From positions 99,823,823 through 99,887,822 of the forward strand of contig OW386291.2 in the NCBI GenBank assembly GCA_936432065.2: a stretch of DNA of 64,000 nucleotides, read 5' to 3'. Origin of the DNA: Rutpela maculata. Taxonomy: Eukaryota > Arthropoda > Insecta > Coleoptera > Cerambycidae. The notes beneath the pieces were generated by a model that saw only the letters and a list, made by a program, of their open reading frames with translations, made no database searches and had not been told where the DNA came from. Below are positions 47,471-58,853 of the stretch, one piece after another. The position numbers were made by a program, and so were the translations under genes. The stretch's first letter is position 1, and every line of letters starts with the position of its first letter.

Positions 47471-49273
47471 AATTATGCTATATGCTACGTCTAACGGTAT
47501 CACGACACTCCAGACCTAACCTAATGTCTTTTAAAAAAATTATGCTTCTCTGCTGAATGGTACACCTTACAGCATTATGTTATTATTCCATAAGACTTTT
47601 ATAATCAATTAACCAACATTCCTATAACGTGAGCTCGACGATATGAGTGCTAGAAATATTTTTATGCTTCCATATCATGAGTATATTTAAAGTATGACGG
47701 CTAGATTTAAAAAATATCCTGGGCATGACTAGTGTTTTTTAGGGAATATAATTTTAAAATATTTTTTTCTACCATCATTGTAATATGCTGGTTATATCTA
47801 GAAAATATATAATATATATTGATTATTAACCAAGAACTACATTTAACAGTTTATACATTATACATAACATATTTTTTTGTGTTCTTACCATTGCAAAATA
47901 TCTATTGTATATGAAAATAGTTAGAGTATGAGAATTATTTCTTATTTTTGAATTTATTTACGTAGCATAAAGATCTGAAACTAGAGGATAATATTTTCAA
48001 AGACGATAAAAGAGCTTATCATGTCTAGATAGCCAAGGCACCTAATTAAATAATGATTAGAAAGTTACTTCGAAAATGTGAGTAGCTTGCATTTGCATAC
48101 TTCTTCAGCGGCGTCGAGCAATATTTTTAGATTAGGTTAACATGAAAATATTTTAAATTGTAGCAATATAAGGTAGATGTATTTTTATGCGATTATGACT
48201 TCAGTATGTGATGAGTATATTTAAAAATAGACAGAGCATTAATTAAGTCGGTTTAGTTATAATTACATGAATGCATATATTTTCACTGCATTCAAATTAT
48301 TAACATGGTTTTATTTTAAATAAATAGGTATATAAATTAAATACATATAACGTTTCTGCCAGATCTAACCTCTAATCTAATGCATTTAAAAAATTGATTC
48401 TTCTCTATCATATGTACGTCTAACAGTATCATGACACTTCAGACCTAACCTAATATATTTAAAAAATGATTCTCCTCTACCATATGTTACGTCTAACAGT
48501 ATCATGACACTCCAGACCTGACCTAATGTATTTAAAAAAATTGATCCTCCTTTGCTGAATGGTACGTATCACAGTAACAAATTATTATTCAGTAAGACTT
48601 CTATAATTGATTAACCAACATTCCTATAACGTGAATTCAACGAGATGAGTGCTAGATGTATTTTTATGCTTTCATGTTATGGGTATATTTAAAGTATGGC
48701 GGCTGGATTTTAAAAAATATCCTGCGCATGACTAGTGAACATGAACTAGTGTATTTATTACCATCATTGAAATATCTAGAAAAATTATTTTAAAAATCGT
48801 ATTTACCTGGTTTTTAAAGTAATTTCATAATATATATGCTTCTTCATAATAAATCACACAAATCAGAGAACTCAAGCAAACAATCACTAAAATTATCCCA
48901 ATTACACGCTACAATGTGAAACTTTATACATTTTTTTTCAAATTGTACCCTCATTTTTTAAATATGTTTCCAATTATTGTTTCAGTTTATATATTTTTAT
49001 ATGTGAGACATTTTGTTCTGGAAGTATTAAAAACCAACCTCTGTCTGACCCTTTTGAAGCAGTTTCTTCCATCAATTTTTTAAAATATTTTTACCAGTGG
49101 CAAAATACTAATGAAATATAAGAAATCGTGGATATGTTACAAGTAATTAATTATAAACAGTATTTGGACTTCTATATTTAAACAAACATAAAAATTACCT
49201 CAATTATACGTTACAACGCAAAAATTTATGTGTTTTTTCAAATTGCAGCTCTATTTTTTAAATGTGCGTCTAA

Positions 49274-50005
49274 TTATTCTATAGATTTCATTGGAAAGGT
49301 AAAATATTTTAATATAAAAATATATATATACATACATGAGTAGGTTTTCTGCATTGCAGGTGGTATAATGGTTCCACAATAGAATATTTTCTCCAATCCG
49401 AAAACATTTATGCTGATTCTTGGGTTTTGCTTTTCAAACTTGATGATATCTTTTACATGCATCGGGAAAGTAATATCAAGTTCAATTTTATGTAAATAAT
49501 CGCTATAGTGTGAAACGCGATCAGGCATCTAGGGCATAGGGGGCTGGATGCAGGGCGCTAAGGATAGTCCAAGCGGAACATTTATTATCTGAAATCAATA
49601 TAAAATATAATTAATAATTTTTCTCTTTTTTTCTATAAATAATAGCTTCATTAAGTAAAGAATTAAATACCTATATTTCGCATATTAATAATGGCATTTC
49701 CTTGGGAAGAGATATATAACGATGTCCGCAGAGGATTATACTTGGCTATAGCGACTTCAAGATAAAGCGTCGAGATTAGGGACCACACCGAGTCTTTCTC
49801 CTAGTATAACAAAAAAAAAAAAAAAAAAATTGTCAGTTAGAGTAAATGAATAATTATTTAATATAGATAGCTCACCTCAAATTCCTCGCTTTTCTTCTTA
49901 AGTATTTTGCAAAAATTAGTATAGCAGCATGTGTAACATTTAGGTGTCTTTTTAAACTATGTCGACGAGAGAACATTTTCGAGCATTGGGGGCATTTAAA
50001 TGAAT
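49274..50005 (-). pseudogene. Polinton-type DNA polymerase B gene, N-terminal fragment (left arm)
   Basis: Three exons are inferred on the minus strand: 49876-50005, 49671-49800 and 49274-49588. They are separated by introns with GTGAGC...CTAG and GTATTT...TTTCAG boundaries. The first encodes a C2H2 finger (CPQCSKMFSRRHSLKRHLNVTH). The second has LEVAIAKYNPLR, and the third DNKCSAWTILSALHP followed after a frame shift by FEKQNPRISINVFGLE. This matches my memory of the N-terminal part of arthropod Polinton polymerase genes. The polymerase palm and exonuclease regions are absent. Frame breaks make it inactive. Confidence 0.55.
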
Positions 50006-50414
50006 CTATTTCAATTAATTGATTAGAAAATCAATAAATAGAGCTAATATAGGTACTATTTTTCGTCTCCACATGACTTTTTAAAATTTAGTTTTATGTT
50101 AGCATATAATTAATAATTTTTTTTTTTTTTTTGAGAAAAAAATATGAACAATTTATATTGAAATAACCTTAACCAAGGAAAACAGCAATCAAGTAAATGA
50201 TAATAATGATAATAATGATATGAATATGAAAGATAATGCTATGTTATGAATTTAATATATGCTCTATTTATAATATACACATCTTTTTTTATAGTTATGC
50301 ATATTTTCCATGCAATCATCATCATTCATAAACATGAATAAACTCGTTACAGCACAATTCTGACACCACATTTCATCATTGAATATATATATTCATTAAA
50401 TGCTTTCGTTTTAT

Positions 50415-50699
50415 TCACTTTTTCATGTTGTATATTGCTGCGCTGAAAGATTCTTTTTTTTGCCCCGAAGACTTGCTAAGTATAACTGCTCTCGTGGCAC
50501 ATGATTTACAATATCCCTTATCTGAATCATCCTCACAATAATACGCTGATATCACGCAAAAATCTTTATATTCTTCATTCGGAATGAAGCGATAATCTTC
50601 TGTCGAATCGCAATGTAAAATAAATGTCATCATTCGCGGTTCAAATGTAGTATACAGCTCATCAAAGCTTATACAATCTTCTTCCACTTCCACGCGCAT
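50415..50699 (-). CDS. 94-aa hypothetical protein of the Polinton-like element (left arm)
   Basis: The ORF runs from ATG to TGA with no lesions and is amino-acid identical to its mirror at 53713-53997. The protein is acidic in its first two thirds, and a cysteine cluster (CVISAYYCEDDSDKGYCKSC, residues about 48-67) suggests a metal-binding fold. An AATAAA overlaps the stop. I do not recognise the family. Identity of both copies may reflect arm conversion rather than selection. It lies just inside the polymerase fragment and is transcribed in the same direction, outward. Confidence 0.45.
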   Translation of the reverse strand: MRVEVEEDCISFDELYTTFEPRMMTFILHCDSTEDYRFIPNEEYKDFCVISAYYCEDDSDKGYCKSCATRAVILSKSSGQKKESFSAAIYNMKK

Positions 50700-51905
50700 C
50701 TCTATAAATTGATACCATTTGACTTTTAAAAAATTCTCTTTTATCAGCGAATATATTTGTTAGGTAAAATTAACAAGTGCGCCCTATGCGCGCACTCTAA
50801 ACGTTCAATAATCCTCCGAACGCACGTCTGCTTTAGAGAAAATACATCATCCATATCACCATACTTGAAAAACATTTTTTTAAAACTTTCCAATATGGGT
50901 CCATGTTTTTAAATTTTTCACTGCAACTAAAAAAAATGAAACTGATAAATAAAATCAATGTAAACTTAGCTTGAAAATATAATCATTTCGAATGTATTGA
51001 ATGTAGTTAAATTCTATTATTATAGTTAATATTGAATCAAGTTATAGTTGATATTAAATCAAATTATAGTTAATATTAAATCAAGTTGTAGCTAATATTG
51101 ATGACTCAAAACTAGGCAGAAATCTTTGAAAAAATATTATCTCAATCGTCTTCTAACGTTACTATTATGACACGACCAAATTTTGTTTGCAATGGAATCT
51201 TTTTTTAATATAATAAACTTTATCAATAACTAAATCCGAAATAAGTTTTTGATCAAAAAATGTAGTAGTTTCATTTGAAATTGCGGGTAATCTTTGTTAT
51301 ATACATTTAGTTTAAAAAATATTTCCAAGAAATAAAATAAATAACGGAATAGAAAAGAAAAAACAGTACCTGTGGAGCACAACAACACTAAAACCAATTG
51401 GATAACTATTTATAATATAAATAAATACAAAAATAAAAAGAAACGATTTTTTCACAAATACCCGAAACATAACTAAATAAATTCAAGGTGTAAATGTCTT
51501 TTCTCAAATACTCGAAAAACGAACACTAAGATAATTTTATCATTGAAGTGGTTTAGCCATTTGAAAAATGTCCATGAATCTTATTGAAATAAGAAGAAAA
51601 AAATACACATGAATAGTCAATACATTTATTTAAAATAAAAATGATGTATTAAAAATTTAAACATGGAAGTATACATTAATATTATTTTAAATTGAAATTA
51701 GATGAAGAAACACATAAATAGTTAATACATTTATTTCAAATAAAGACTTATATTAACAATTTAAATACGAAAGTGTACATTTATATTATTTTAAATAAGA
51801 AATTTTGTATCATTGTTTTGTTTCTCTCTGCTACTATCCTTCAATTCATGTATTTTCCCATGATTTCAATAGACCAAACTCCCAAAGCCTAAATCCAGAT
51901 TCGCT

Positions 51906-52313
51906 TCAAGTCGGCATGTATAATTTCTCTCCAAAATTGAACCAGATTTGATTCTCGTTCCTATCATTCCTCAATTCATTTAATTTATATTTTTCTATAA
52001 TTACATCGGGTAGAAATAAATTATCTTTTAAGAAACGTTTTAAGTCATTGTGCATCGTCATCTCATAAAAAAACTGCTCCAGATTTAAAATATTGTAAAA
52101 ATATTTATGACAAATTATTATCCCTTCATCATATGCAGAAAAAATTTCTTTCAATAGCTGAATTTCATCCTCATTAAAACTATTCGATTTGGAAACATAT
52201 CCCGTAGCGAGTCGTAGATTTTTCAGTTCATTTGATAATATTTCTACGACATAAAAGATCGATGTTATTTTCATCGGCGATTCGTTTTGCTGAACAAGAA
52301 TAGACTGATTCAT
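51906..52313 (-). CDS. 135-aa hypothetical protein in the spacer
   Basis: A complete ATG-to-TAA frame, the longest single-copy ORF in the element. The sequence looks like a soluble helical protein (VEILSNELKNLRLATGYVS, EIQLLKEIFSAYDEGIIICH) with no signal peptide, membrane segment or known motif. I do not recognise it. Its unique position suggests cargo or a leftover of the parent element's central gene set. It could also be a chance ORF, though its codon composition looks protein-like. Confidence 0.45.
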   Translation of the reverse strand: MNQSILVQQNESPMKITSIFYVVEILSNELKNLRLATGYVSKSNSFNEDEIQLLKEIFSAYDEGIIICHKYFYNILNLEQFFYEMTMHNDLKRFLKDNLFLPDVIIEKYKLNELRNDRNENQIWFNFGEKLYMPT

Positions 52314-52773
52314 CTAGTAATCTATACATTTTTTAAATATAATAAATTAACTACATTAAAGTGGTGATATCATAAAAATACATTTAGACACACAGTTAGA
52401 CATGGGCGATAGAAGGGTTCGAATTGCATCCGCCATGTTGGATCCGCCAAATTGGATACGCTATGCTGGATCCGCCATATTGGATATGGTTCGGGGACCT
52501 GACCTAACCTAACCTGCGGACCACCGTGGGCCCACACACAGAGGGGTAGGTTAGGTTAGATACGTCCCCATGTGAGGACACAATTGCTCACGTGAGGACA
52601 CGGTGAGGACACGATTGAGGAAATATTTCTTCATTAGTATCCTCACATGAGAACACATTTATGTTTTATGGATAATTACACAATTTTACCCGTTCGATAT
52701 GTTTCGATCTGTTCAGTATGTTCCGGTATACCTCGGTCTGCTCCGGTATACCTCGGTCTGTTCCGATGTGTCT

Positions 52774-52797
52774 GGAATGTGGCGCCAGAACTCTCCA
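52774..52797 (+). repeat. internal copy of the element terminus
   Basis: GGAATGTGGCGCCAGAACTC differs by one base from GGAATGTGGAGCCAGAACTC at 58434-58453, next to the true right end, and both continue with TCC. Beyond this the sequence differs, so it is a truncated end. Confidence 0.7.
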
Positions 52798-53712
52798 AAC
52801 TGCGAGACACGGTGGCTCAACCTAACCTAACCTGCCCGTCTGTGTGTGGACCCGCGGTGGCTCGCAGGTTAGGTCAGGTCCCCGAACCTGACATAACCGC
52901 GGGCGAGCCTTTTAGACATTTACACCTTGAATTTATTTAGTTATGTTTCGGGTATTTGTGAAAAAATCGTTTCTTTTTATTTTTGTATTTATTTATATTA
53001 TAAATAGTTATCCAATTGGTTTTAGTGTTGTTGTGCTCCACAGGTACTGTTTTTTCTTTTCTATTCCGTTATTTATTTTATTTCTTGGAAATATTTTTTA
53101 AACTAAATGTATATAACAAAGATTACCCGCAATTTCAAATGAAACTACTACATTTTTTGATCAAAAACTTATTTCGGATTTAGTTATTGATAAAGTTTAT
53201 TATATTAAAAAAAGATTCCATTGCAAACAAAATTTGGTCGTGTCATAATAGTAACGTTAGAAGACGATTGAGATAATATTTTTTCAAAGATTTCTGCCTA
53301 GTTTTGAGTCATCAATATTAGCTACAACTTGATTTAATATTAACTATAATTTGATTTAATATCAACTATAACTTGATTCAATATTAACTATAATAATAGA
53401 ATTTAACTACATTCAATACATTCGAAATGATTATATTTTCAAGCTAAGTTTACATTGATTTTATTTATCAGTTTCATTTTTTTTAGTTGCAGTGAAAAAT
53501 TTAAAAACATGGACCCATATTGGAAAGTTTTAAAAAAATGTTTTTCAAGTATGGTGATATGGATGATGTATTTTCTCTAAAGCAGACGTGCGTTCGGAGG
53601 ATTATTGAACGTTTAGAGTGCGCGCATAGGGCGCACTTGTAATTTTACCTAACAAATATATTCGCTGATAAAAGAGAATTTTTTAAAAGTCAAATGGTAT
53701 CAATTTATAGAG

Positions 53713-53997
53713 ATGCGCGTGGAAGTGGAAGAAGATTGTATAAGCTTTGATGAGCTGTATACTACATTTGAACCGCGAATGATGACATTTATTTTACATT
53801 GCGATTCGACAGAAGATTATCGCTTCATTCCGAATGAAGAATATAAAGATTTTTGCGTGATATCAGCGTATTATTGTGAGGATGATTCAGATAAGGGATA
53901 TTGTAAATCATGTGCCACGAGAGCAGTTATACTTAGCAAGTCTTCGGGGCAAAAAAAAGAATCTTTCAGCGCAGCAATATACAACATGAAAAAGTGA
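53713..53997 (+). CDS. 94-aa hypothetical protein of the Polinton-like element (right arm)
   Basis: Identical in protein sequence to the left-arm copy. It is acidic, with a four-cysteine cluster near residues 48-67 and a basic C-terminus. It precedes the polymerase fragment by about 410 bp on the same strand. No family is recognised. Confidence 0.45.
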   Translation: MRVEVEEDCISFDELYTTFEPRMMTFILHCDSTEDYRFIPNEEYKDFCVISAYYCEDDSDKGYCKSCATRAVILSKSSGQKKESFSAAIYNMKK

Positions 53998-54407
53998 ATA
54001 AAACGAAAGCATTTAATGAATATATATATTCAATGATGAAATGTGGTGTCAGAATTGTGCTGTAACGAGTTTATTCATGTTTATGAATGATGATGATTGC
54101 ATGGAAAATATGCATAACTATAAAAAAAGATGTGTATATTATAAATAGAGCATATATTAAATTCATAACATAGCATTATCTTTCATATTCATATCATTAT
54201 TATCATTATTATCATTTACTTGATTGCTGTTTTCCTTGGTTAAGGTTATTTCAATATAAATTGTTCATATTTTTTTCTCAAAAAAAAAAAAAAAAATTAT
54301 TAATTATATGCTAACATAAAACTAAATTTTAAAAAGTCATGTGGAGACGAAAAATAGTACCTATATTAGCTCTATTTATTGATTTTCTAATCAATTAATT
54401 GAAATAG

Positions 54408-55140
54408 ATTCATTTAAATGCCCCCAATGCTCGAAAATGTTCTCTCGTCGACATAGTTTAAAAAGACACCTAAATGTTACACATGCTGCTATACTAATTT
54501 TTGCAAAATACTTAAGAAGAAAAGCGAGGAATTTGAGGTGAGCTATCTATATTAAATAATTATTCATTTACTCTAACTGACAATTTTTTTTTTTTTTTTT
54601 TTTGTTATACTAGGAGAAAGACTCGGTGTGGTCCCTAATCTCGACGCTTTATCTTGAAGTCGCTATAGCCAAGTATAATCCTCTGCGGACATCGTTATAT
54701 ATCTCTTCCCAAGGAAATGCCATTATTAATATGCGAAATATAGGTATTTAATTCTTTACTTAATGAAGCTATTATTTATAGAAAAAAAGAGAAAAATTAT
54801 TAATTATATTTTATATTGATTTCAGATAATAAATGTTCCGCTTGGACTATCCTTAGCGCCCTGCATCCAGCCCCCTATGCCCTAGATGCCTGATCGCGTT
54901 TCACACTATAGCGATTATTTACATAAAATTGAACTTGATATTACTTTCCCGATGCATGTAAAAGATATCATCAAGTTTGAAAAGCAAAACCCAAGAATCA
55001 GCATAAATGTTTTCGGATTGGAGAAAATATTCTATTGTGGAACCATTATACCACCTGCAATGCAGAAAACCTACTCATGTATGTATATATATATTTTTAT
55101 ATTAAAATATTTTACCTTTCCAATGAAATCTATAGAATAA
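54408..55140 (+). pseudogene. Polinton-type DNA polymerase B gene, N-terminal fragment (right arm)
   Basis: Exons 54408-54537, 54614-54743 and 54826-55140 are separated by 76-bp and 82-bp introns with GT...AG ends and good T-tracts before the first acceptor. The zinc finger has C-x2-C-x12-H-x4-H spacing. Exon 2 and exon 3 motifs are as in the left arm. Each exon needs a 1-2 nt frame change to stay open, for example between the two halves of exon 3 near 54885. The gene ends at 55140 with no polymerase palm. The parent protein would be a protein-primed replicative polymerase. Confidence 0.55.
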
Positions 55141-56954
55141 TTAGACGCACATTTAAAAAATAGAGCTGCAATTTGAAAAAACACATAAATTTTTGCGTTG
55201 TAACGTATAATTGAGGTAATTTTTATGTTTGTTTAAATATAGAAGTCCAAATACTGTTTATAATTAATTACTTGTAACATATCCACGATTTCTTATATTT
55301 CATTAGTATTTTGCCACTGGTAAAAATATTTTAAAAAATTGATGGAAGAAACTGCTTCAAAAGGGTCAGACAGAGGTTGGTTTTTAATACTTCCAGAACA
55401 AAATGTCTCACATATAAAAATATATAAACTGAAACAATAATTGGAAACATATTTAAAAAATGAGGGTACAATTTGAAAAAAAATTTATAAAGTTTCACGT
55501 TGTAGCGTGTAATTGGGATAATTTTAGTGATTGTTTGCTTGAGTTCTCTGATTTGTGTGATTTATTATGAAGAAGCATATATATTATGAAATTACTTTAA
55601 AAACCAGGTAAATACGATTTTTAAAATAATTTTTCTAGATATTTCAATGATGGTAATAAATACACTAGTTCATGTTCACTAGTCATGCGCAGGATATTTT
55701 TTAAAATCCAGCCGCCATACTTTAAATATACCCATAACATGAAAGCATAAAAATACATCTAGCACTCATCTCGTTGAATTCACGTTATAGGAATGTTGGT
55801 TAATCAATTATAGAAGTCTTACTGAATAATAATTTGTTACTGTGATACGTACCATTCAGCAAAGGAGGATCAATTTTTTTAAATACATTAGGTCAGGTCT
55901 GGAGTGTCATGATACTGTTAGACGTAACATATGGTAGAGGAGAATCATTTTTTAAATATATTAGGTTAGGTCTGAAGTGTCATGATACTGTTAGACGTAC
56001 ATATGATAGAGAAGAATCAATTTTTTAAATGCATTAGATTAGAGGTTAGATCTGGCAGAAACGTTATATGTATTTAATTTATATACCTATTTATTTAAAA
56101 TAAAACCATGTTAATAATTTGAATGCAGTGAAAATATATGCATTCATGTAATTATAACTAAACCGACTTAATTAATGCTCTGTCTATTTTTAAATATACT
56201 CATCACATACTGAAGTCATAATCGCATAAAAATACATCTACCTTATATTGCTACAATTTAAAATATTTTCATGTTAACCTAATCTAAAAATATTGCTCGA
56301 CGCCGCTGAAGAAGTATGCAAATGCAAGCTACTCACATTTTCGAAGTAACTTTCTAATCATTATTTAATTAGGTGCCTTGGCTATCTAGACATGATAAGC
56401 TCTTTTATCGTCTTTGAAAATATTATCCTCTAGTTTCAGATCTTTATGCTACGTAAATAAATTCAAAAATAAGAAATAATTCTCATACTCTAACTATTTT
56501 CATATACAATAGATATTTTGCAATGGTAAGAACACAAAAAAATATGTTATGTATAATGTATAAACTGTTAAATGTAGTTCTTGGTTAATAATCAATATAT
56601 ATTATATATTTTCTAGATATAACCAGCATATTACAATGATGGTAGAAAAAAATATTTTAAAATTATATTCCCTAAAAAACACTAGTCATGCCCAGGTTAT
56701 TTTTTAAATCTAGCCGTCATACTTTAAATATACTCATGATATGGAAGCATAAAAATATTTCTAGCACTCATATCGTCGAGCTCACGTTATAGGAATGTTG
56801 GTTAATTGATTATAAAAGTCTTATGGAATAATAACATAATGCTGTGAGGTGTACCATTCAGCAGAGAAGCATAATTTTTTTAAAAGACATTAGGTTAGGT
56901 CTGGAGTGTCGTGATACCGTTAGACGTAGCATATAGCATAATTGATTATAAAAG

Positions 56955-57795
56955 TCTTATTGAATAAAAACATGTTGCTGTGAGGCGTACCGTTCAGCAT
57001 AGGAGCATCGTCATTTATATCCAACCTATGTGTTGCTTCTAATGAATAAATATTTTCTCAATCGTGTCCTCACCGTGTCCACAATCGTGTCCTCACGTGA
57101 GCAATCGTGTCTTGTCTTCACGTGAGAATGTTGGTTAATTGATTATAAAAGTCTCATTGAATAATAACATGTTGCTGTGAGGCGTACCGTTCAGCATAGG
57201 AGCATCGTCATTTATATCCAACCTATGTGTTGCTTCTAATGAATAAATATTTTCTCAATCGTGTCCTCACCGTGTCCACAATCGTGTCCTCACGTGAGCA
57301 ATCGTGTCTTGTCTTCACGTGAGAATGTTGGTTAATTGATTATAAAAGTCTCATTGAATAATAACATGTTGCTGTGAGGCGTACCGTTCAGCATAGGAGC
57401 ATCGTCATTTAGACCCAGCCTATGTGTTGCTTCTAAACGTAGCATACAGCAAATGGGTTCGATATCTTATAAATATAAAAGTCTCATTTTTAAAGACATT
57501 AGGTTAGGTCTGGGGTGTCATGATACCGTTAGACGTAGCATAAAAATACATCTAGCACTCATATCGGTGAGTTTACAATCGTGTCCTCACGTGAGCAATC
57601 CTGTCTTGTCTTCACGTGAGAATGTTGGTTACTTGATTATAAAAGTCTTATTGAATAATAACATGTTGCTGTGAGGCGTACCGTTCAGCATAGGAGCATC
57701 GTCGTTTAGATCTAGCTTATGTGTTGCTTTTAAACGTAGCATACAGCAAAGGGGTTCGATATCTTATAAATATAAAAGTCTCAGTGATGCTGTTT
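56955..57795. repeat. ~197-bp subterminal tandem repeats, right arm
   Basis: Mirror of 46620-47470, with CGTACCGTTCAGCAT marking each unit (56987, 57184, 57381, 57678 approximately). Confidence 0.8.
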
Positions 57796-58470
57796 AGGTC
57801 AGATCTGAAGTGTCATGTTACTGTTAGACGTAACATACGGTAGAGGAGAATCAATTTTTTTCTATACTGCTATGTAAAAAGAATAGTGACATGATGCTAG
57901 GAGACGTACCATTCAGCGGAGGAGCATAATTTTTTTATTAGGTCAGATCTGAAGTGTCATGTTACTATTAGACGTAACATATGGTAGAGGAGAATCAATT
58001 TTTTTAAATACATTAGGCTAGGTTAGATCTAGTTACTGTTAGACGTAACATATGGTAGAGGAGAATCAATTTTTTTTTTAAATACGTTAGGTTAGGTTAG
58101 GTTGAGCTTATGCCACCATGTTTTTTTTTCATAAACCATCATGCTTTTGTTTTTTCCATATGCCGCCATGTTTTTTTCTATACACCATCTTGTATACGTC
58201 GCCATGTTTTTTTCTATATGCCGCCATGTTTTTCTGGCTATATGCCGCCATGCGCACTATGGATTGCGGGATTGCGTTAGGTTAGAGACGGACAGGCATA
58301 GGCGGACAGATGGACAGGCACAGGTGGACAGACGAACAGGCACAGGTGGACAGACGGACAGACATCCAGAGAGGAATTCATTTTAGCTTATACGTCACAC
58401 ATCGAGCATGGCGGGCATGCGCAATGCAGAATGTGGAATGTGGAGCCAGAACTCTCCAAAAATACCTACT

Positions 58471-58652
58471 TAAACCTTCAACTATATAACCATTTGCCAA
58501 ATTCCATAAAAATCCTTCATTATAATATATTCAAACGCAAGTTAAAAATGCATTTCTTGAATTTCTGTTTTTACTCTGTGGAAGAGCATTTTACCCCTGA
58601 ATTTCCCACTTGCTATCCTATTTTTATGTTCTGTTGCTCTTTTAATGTATAA
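58471..58652 (+). pseudogene. C-terminal end of the interrupted LINE ORF2
   Basis: Directly after the element and the second TAAACC, the frame reads LYNHLPNSIK and FKRKLKMHFL to a TAA near 58652. This is a typical C-terminus of CR1/Jockey-like ORF2 proteins. The frame is the same as in 44324-45943 once the inserted element and one duplication copy are excluded. Confidence 0.8.
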
Positions 58653-58813
58653 TGTTTTTTTTTCTTTGTTAGTGACTAAGTATTTGTATATTGTTATTTG
58701 GTTAGTGTTATATGATGATTTTATTAGTTATTGTAATTGTATATTTATATTTCCATGTTTTTCTGTTATAATTTTTGACTTGCCAAAAACTTTTTGTAAC
58801 TTGGTTAAATAAA

Positions 58814-58814
<1 letters not shown>

Positions 58815-58852
<38 letters not shown>

Positions 58853-58853
58853 T
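58815..58853. repeat. (CTTT)n tail of the LINE
   Basis: About nine CTTT units directly before the CATCCA duplication mark the LINE 3' end. Confidence 0.85.

Larger units (their letters stand above)
45944..51499 (-). repeat. left arm of the Polinton-like palindrome
   Basis: It matches 52914-58470 inversely along its full length, with a net length difference of 1 nt. The few differences are single bases and 1-2-nt indels (for example near 46019, 47719 and 50770). From the outside inward: a GTCTGTCCACCTGTGCCT minisatellite (46050-46125), short TTAGG-type arrays, subterminal tandem repeats, AT-rich DNA, the polymerase fragment and a 94-codon ORF. Confidence 0.9.
51500..52913. other. unique spacer of the Polinton-like palindrome
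   Basis: This 1.41-kb stretch has no mirror. It contains a ~110-bp direct repeat (about 51605-51710 and 51712-51805), a 135-codon ORF, CCTAACCTAACC / GGTTAGGTTAG pieces, a subterminal-type block (CTCACGTGAGGACACGGTG, 52577-52595) and a copy of the element terminus. Confidence 0.8.
45944..58470. mobile_element. palindromic Polinton/Maverick-like element, 12,527 bp
   Basis: Termini are AGTAGGTGTTCTTGGAG and CTCCAAAAATACCTACT, that is 5'-AG...CT-3', with flanking TAAACC duplications. Polintons are known for these end bases, a 6-bp duplication and long terminal inverted repeats. Here the inverted repeats are 5.56 kb each, far beyond the usual few hundred bases to about 1 kb, and only a 1.4-kb spacer is unique. 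The only recognisable core gene is an N-terminal polymerase gene fragment in each arm. Integrase, ATPase, protease and capsid genes are absent, so it must be non-autonomous. Confidence 0.7.
52914..58470 (+). repeat. right arm of the Polinton-like palindrome
   Basis: Mirror of 45944-51499, with outward-pointing ORFs on the plus strand and subterminal repeats toward the right end. Confidence 0.9.
44324..58853 (+). mobile_element. 5'-truncated CR1/Jockey-like LINE, split by the Polinton-like element
   Basis: LINE sequence occupies 44324-45943 and 58471-58853. CATCCA flanks it (44318-44323 and 58854-58859), a target duplication expected of target-primed reverse transcription. The 5' end, including the endonuclease, is missing. 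The 3' end has AATAAA-like sequence followed by a CTTT array (58815-58853). The ORF is continuous across the interruption once the inserted element and one TAAACC are set aside. Confidence 0.8.

Noticed and set aside
58141..58386. 81-codon ORF near each end of the Polinton-like element
   Set aside because: It is composed of CCGCCATGTTTTT repeats and a CAGGTGGACAGACG minisatellite.
45944..58470. Palindrome as a pure assembly or library artefact
   Set aside because: The precise TAAACC duplication, continuous LINE frame on both sides, a unique spacer and small arm differences argue for a real structure, though long-read confirmation is still desirable.
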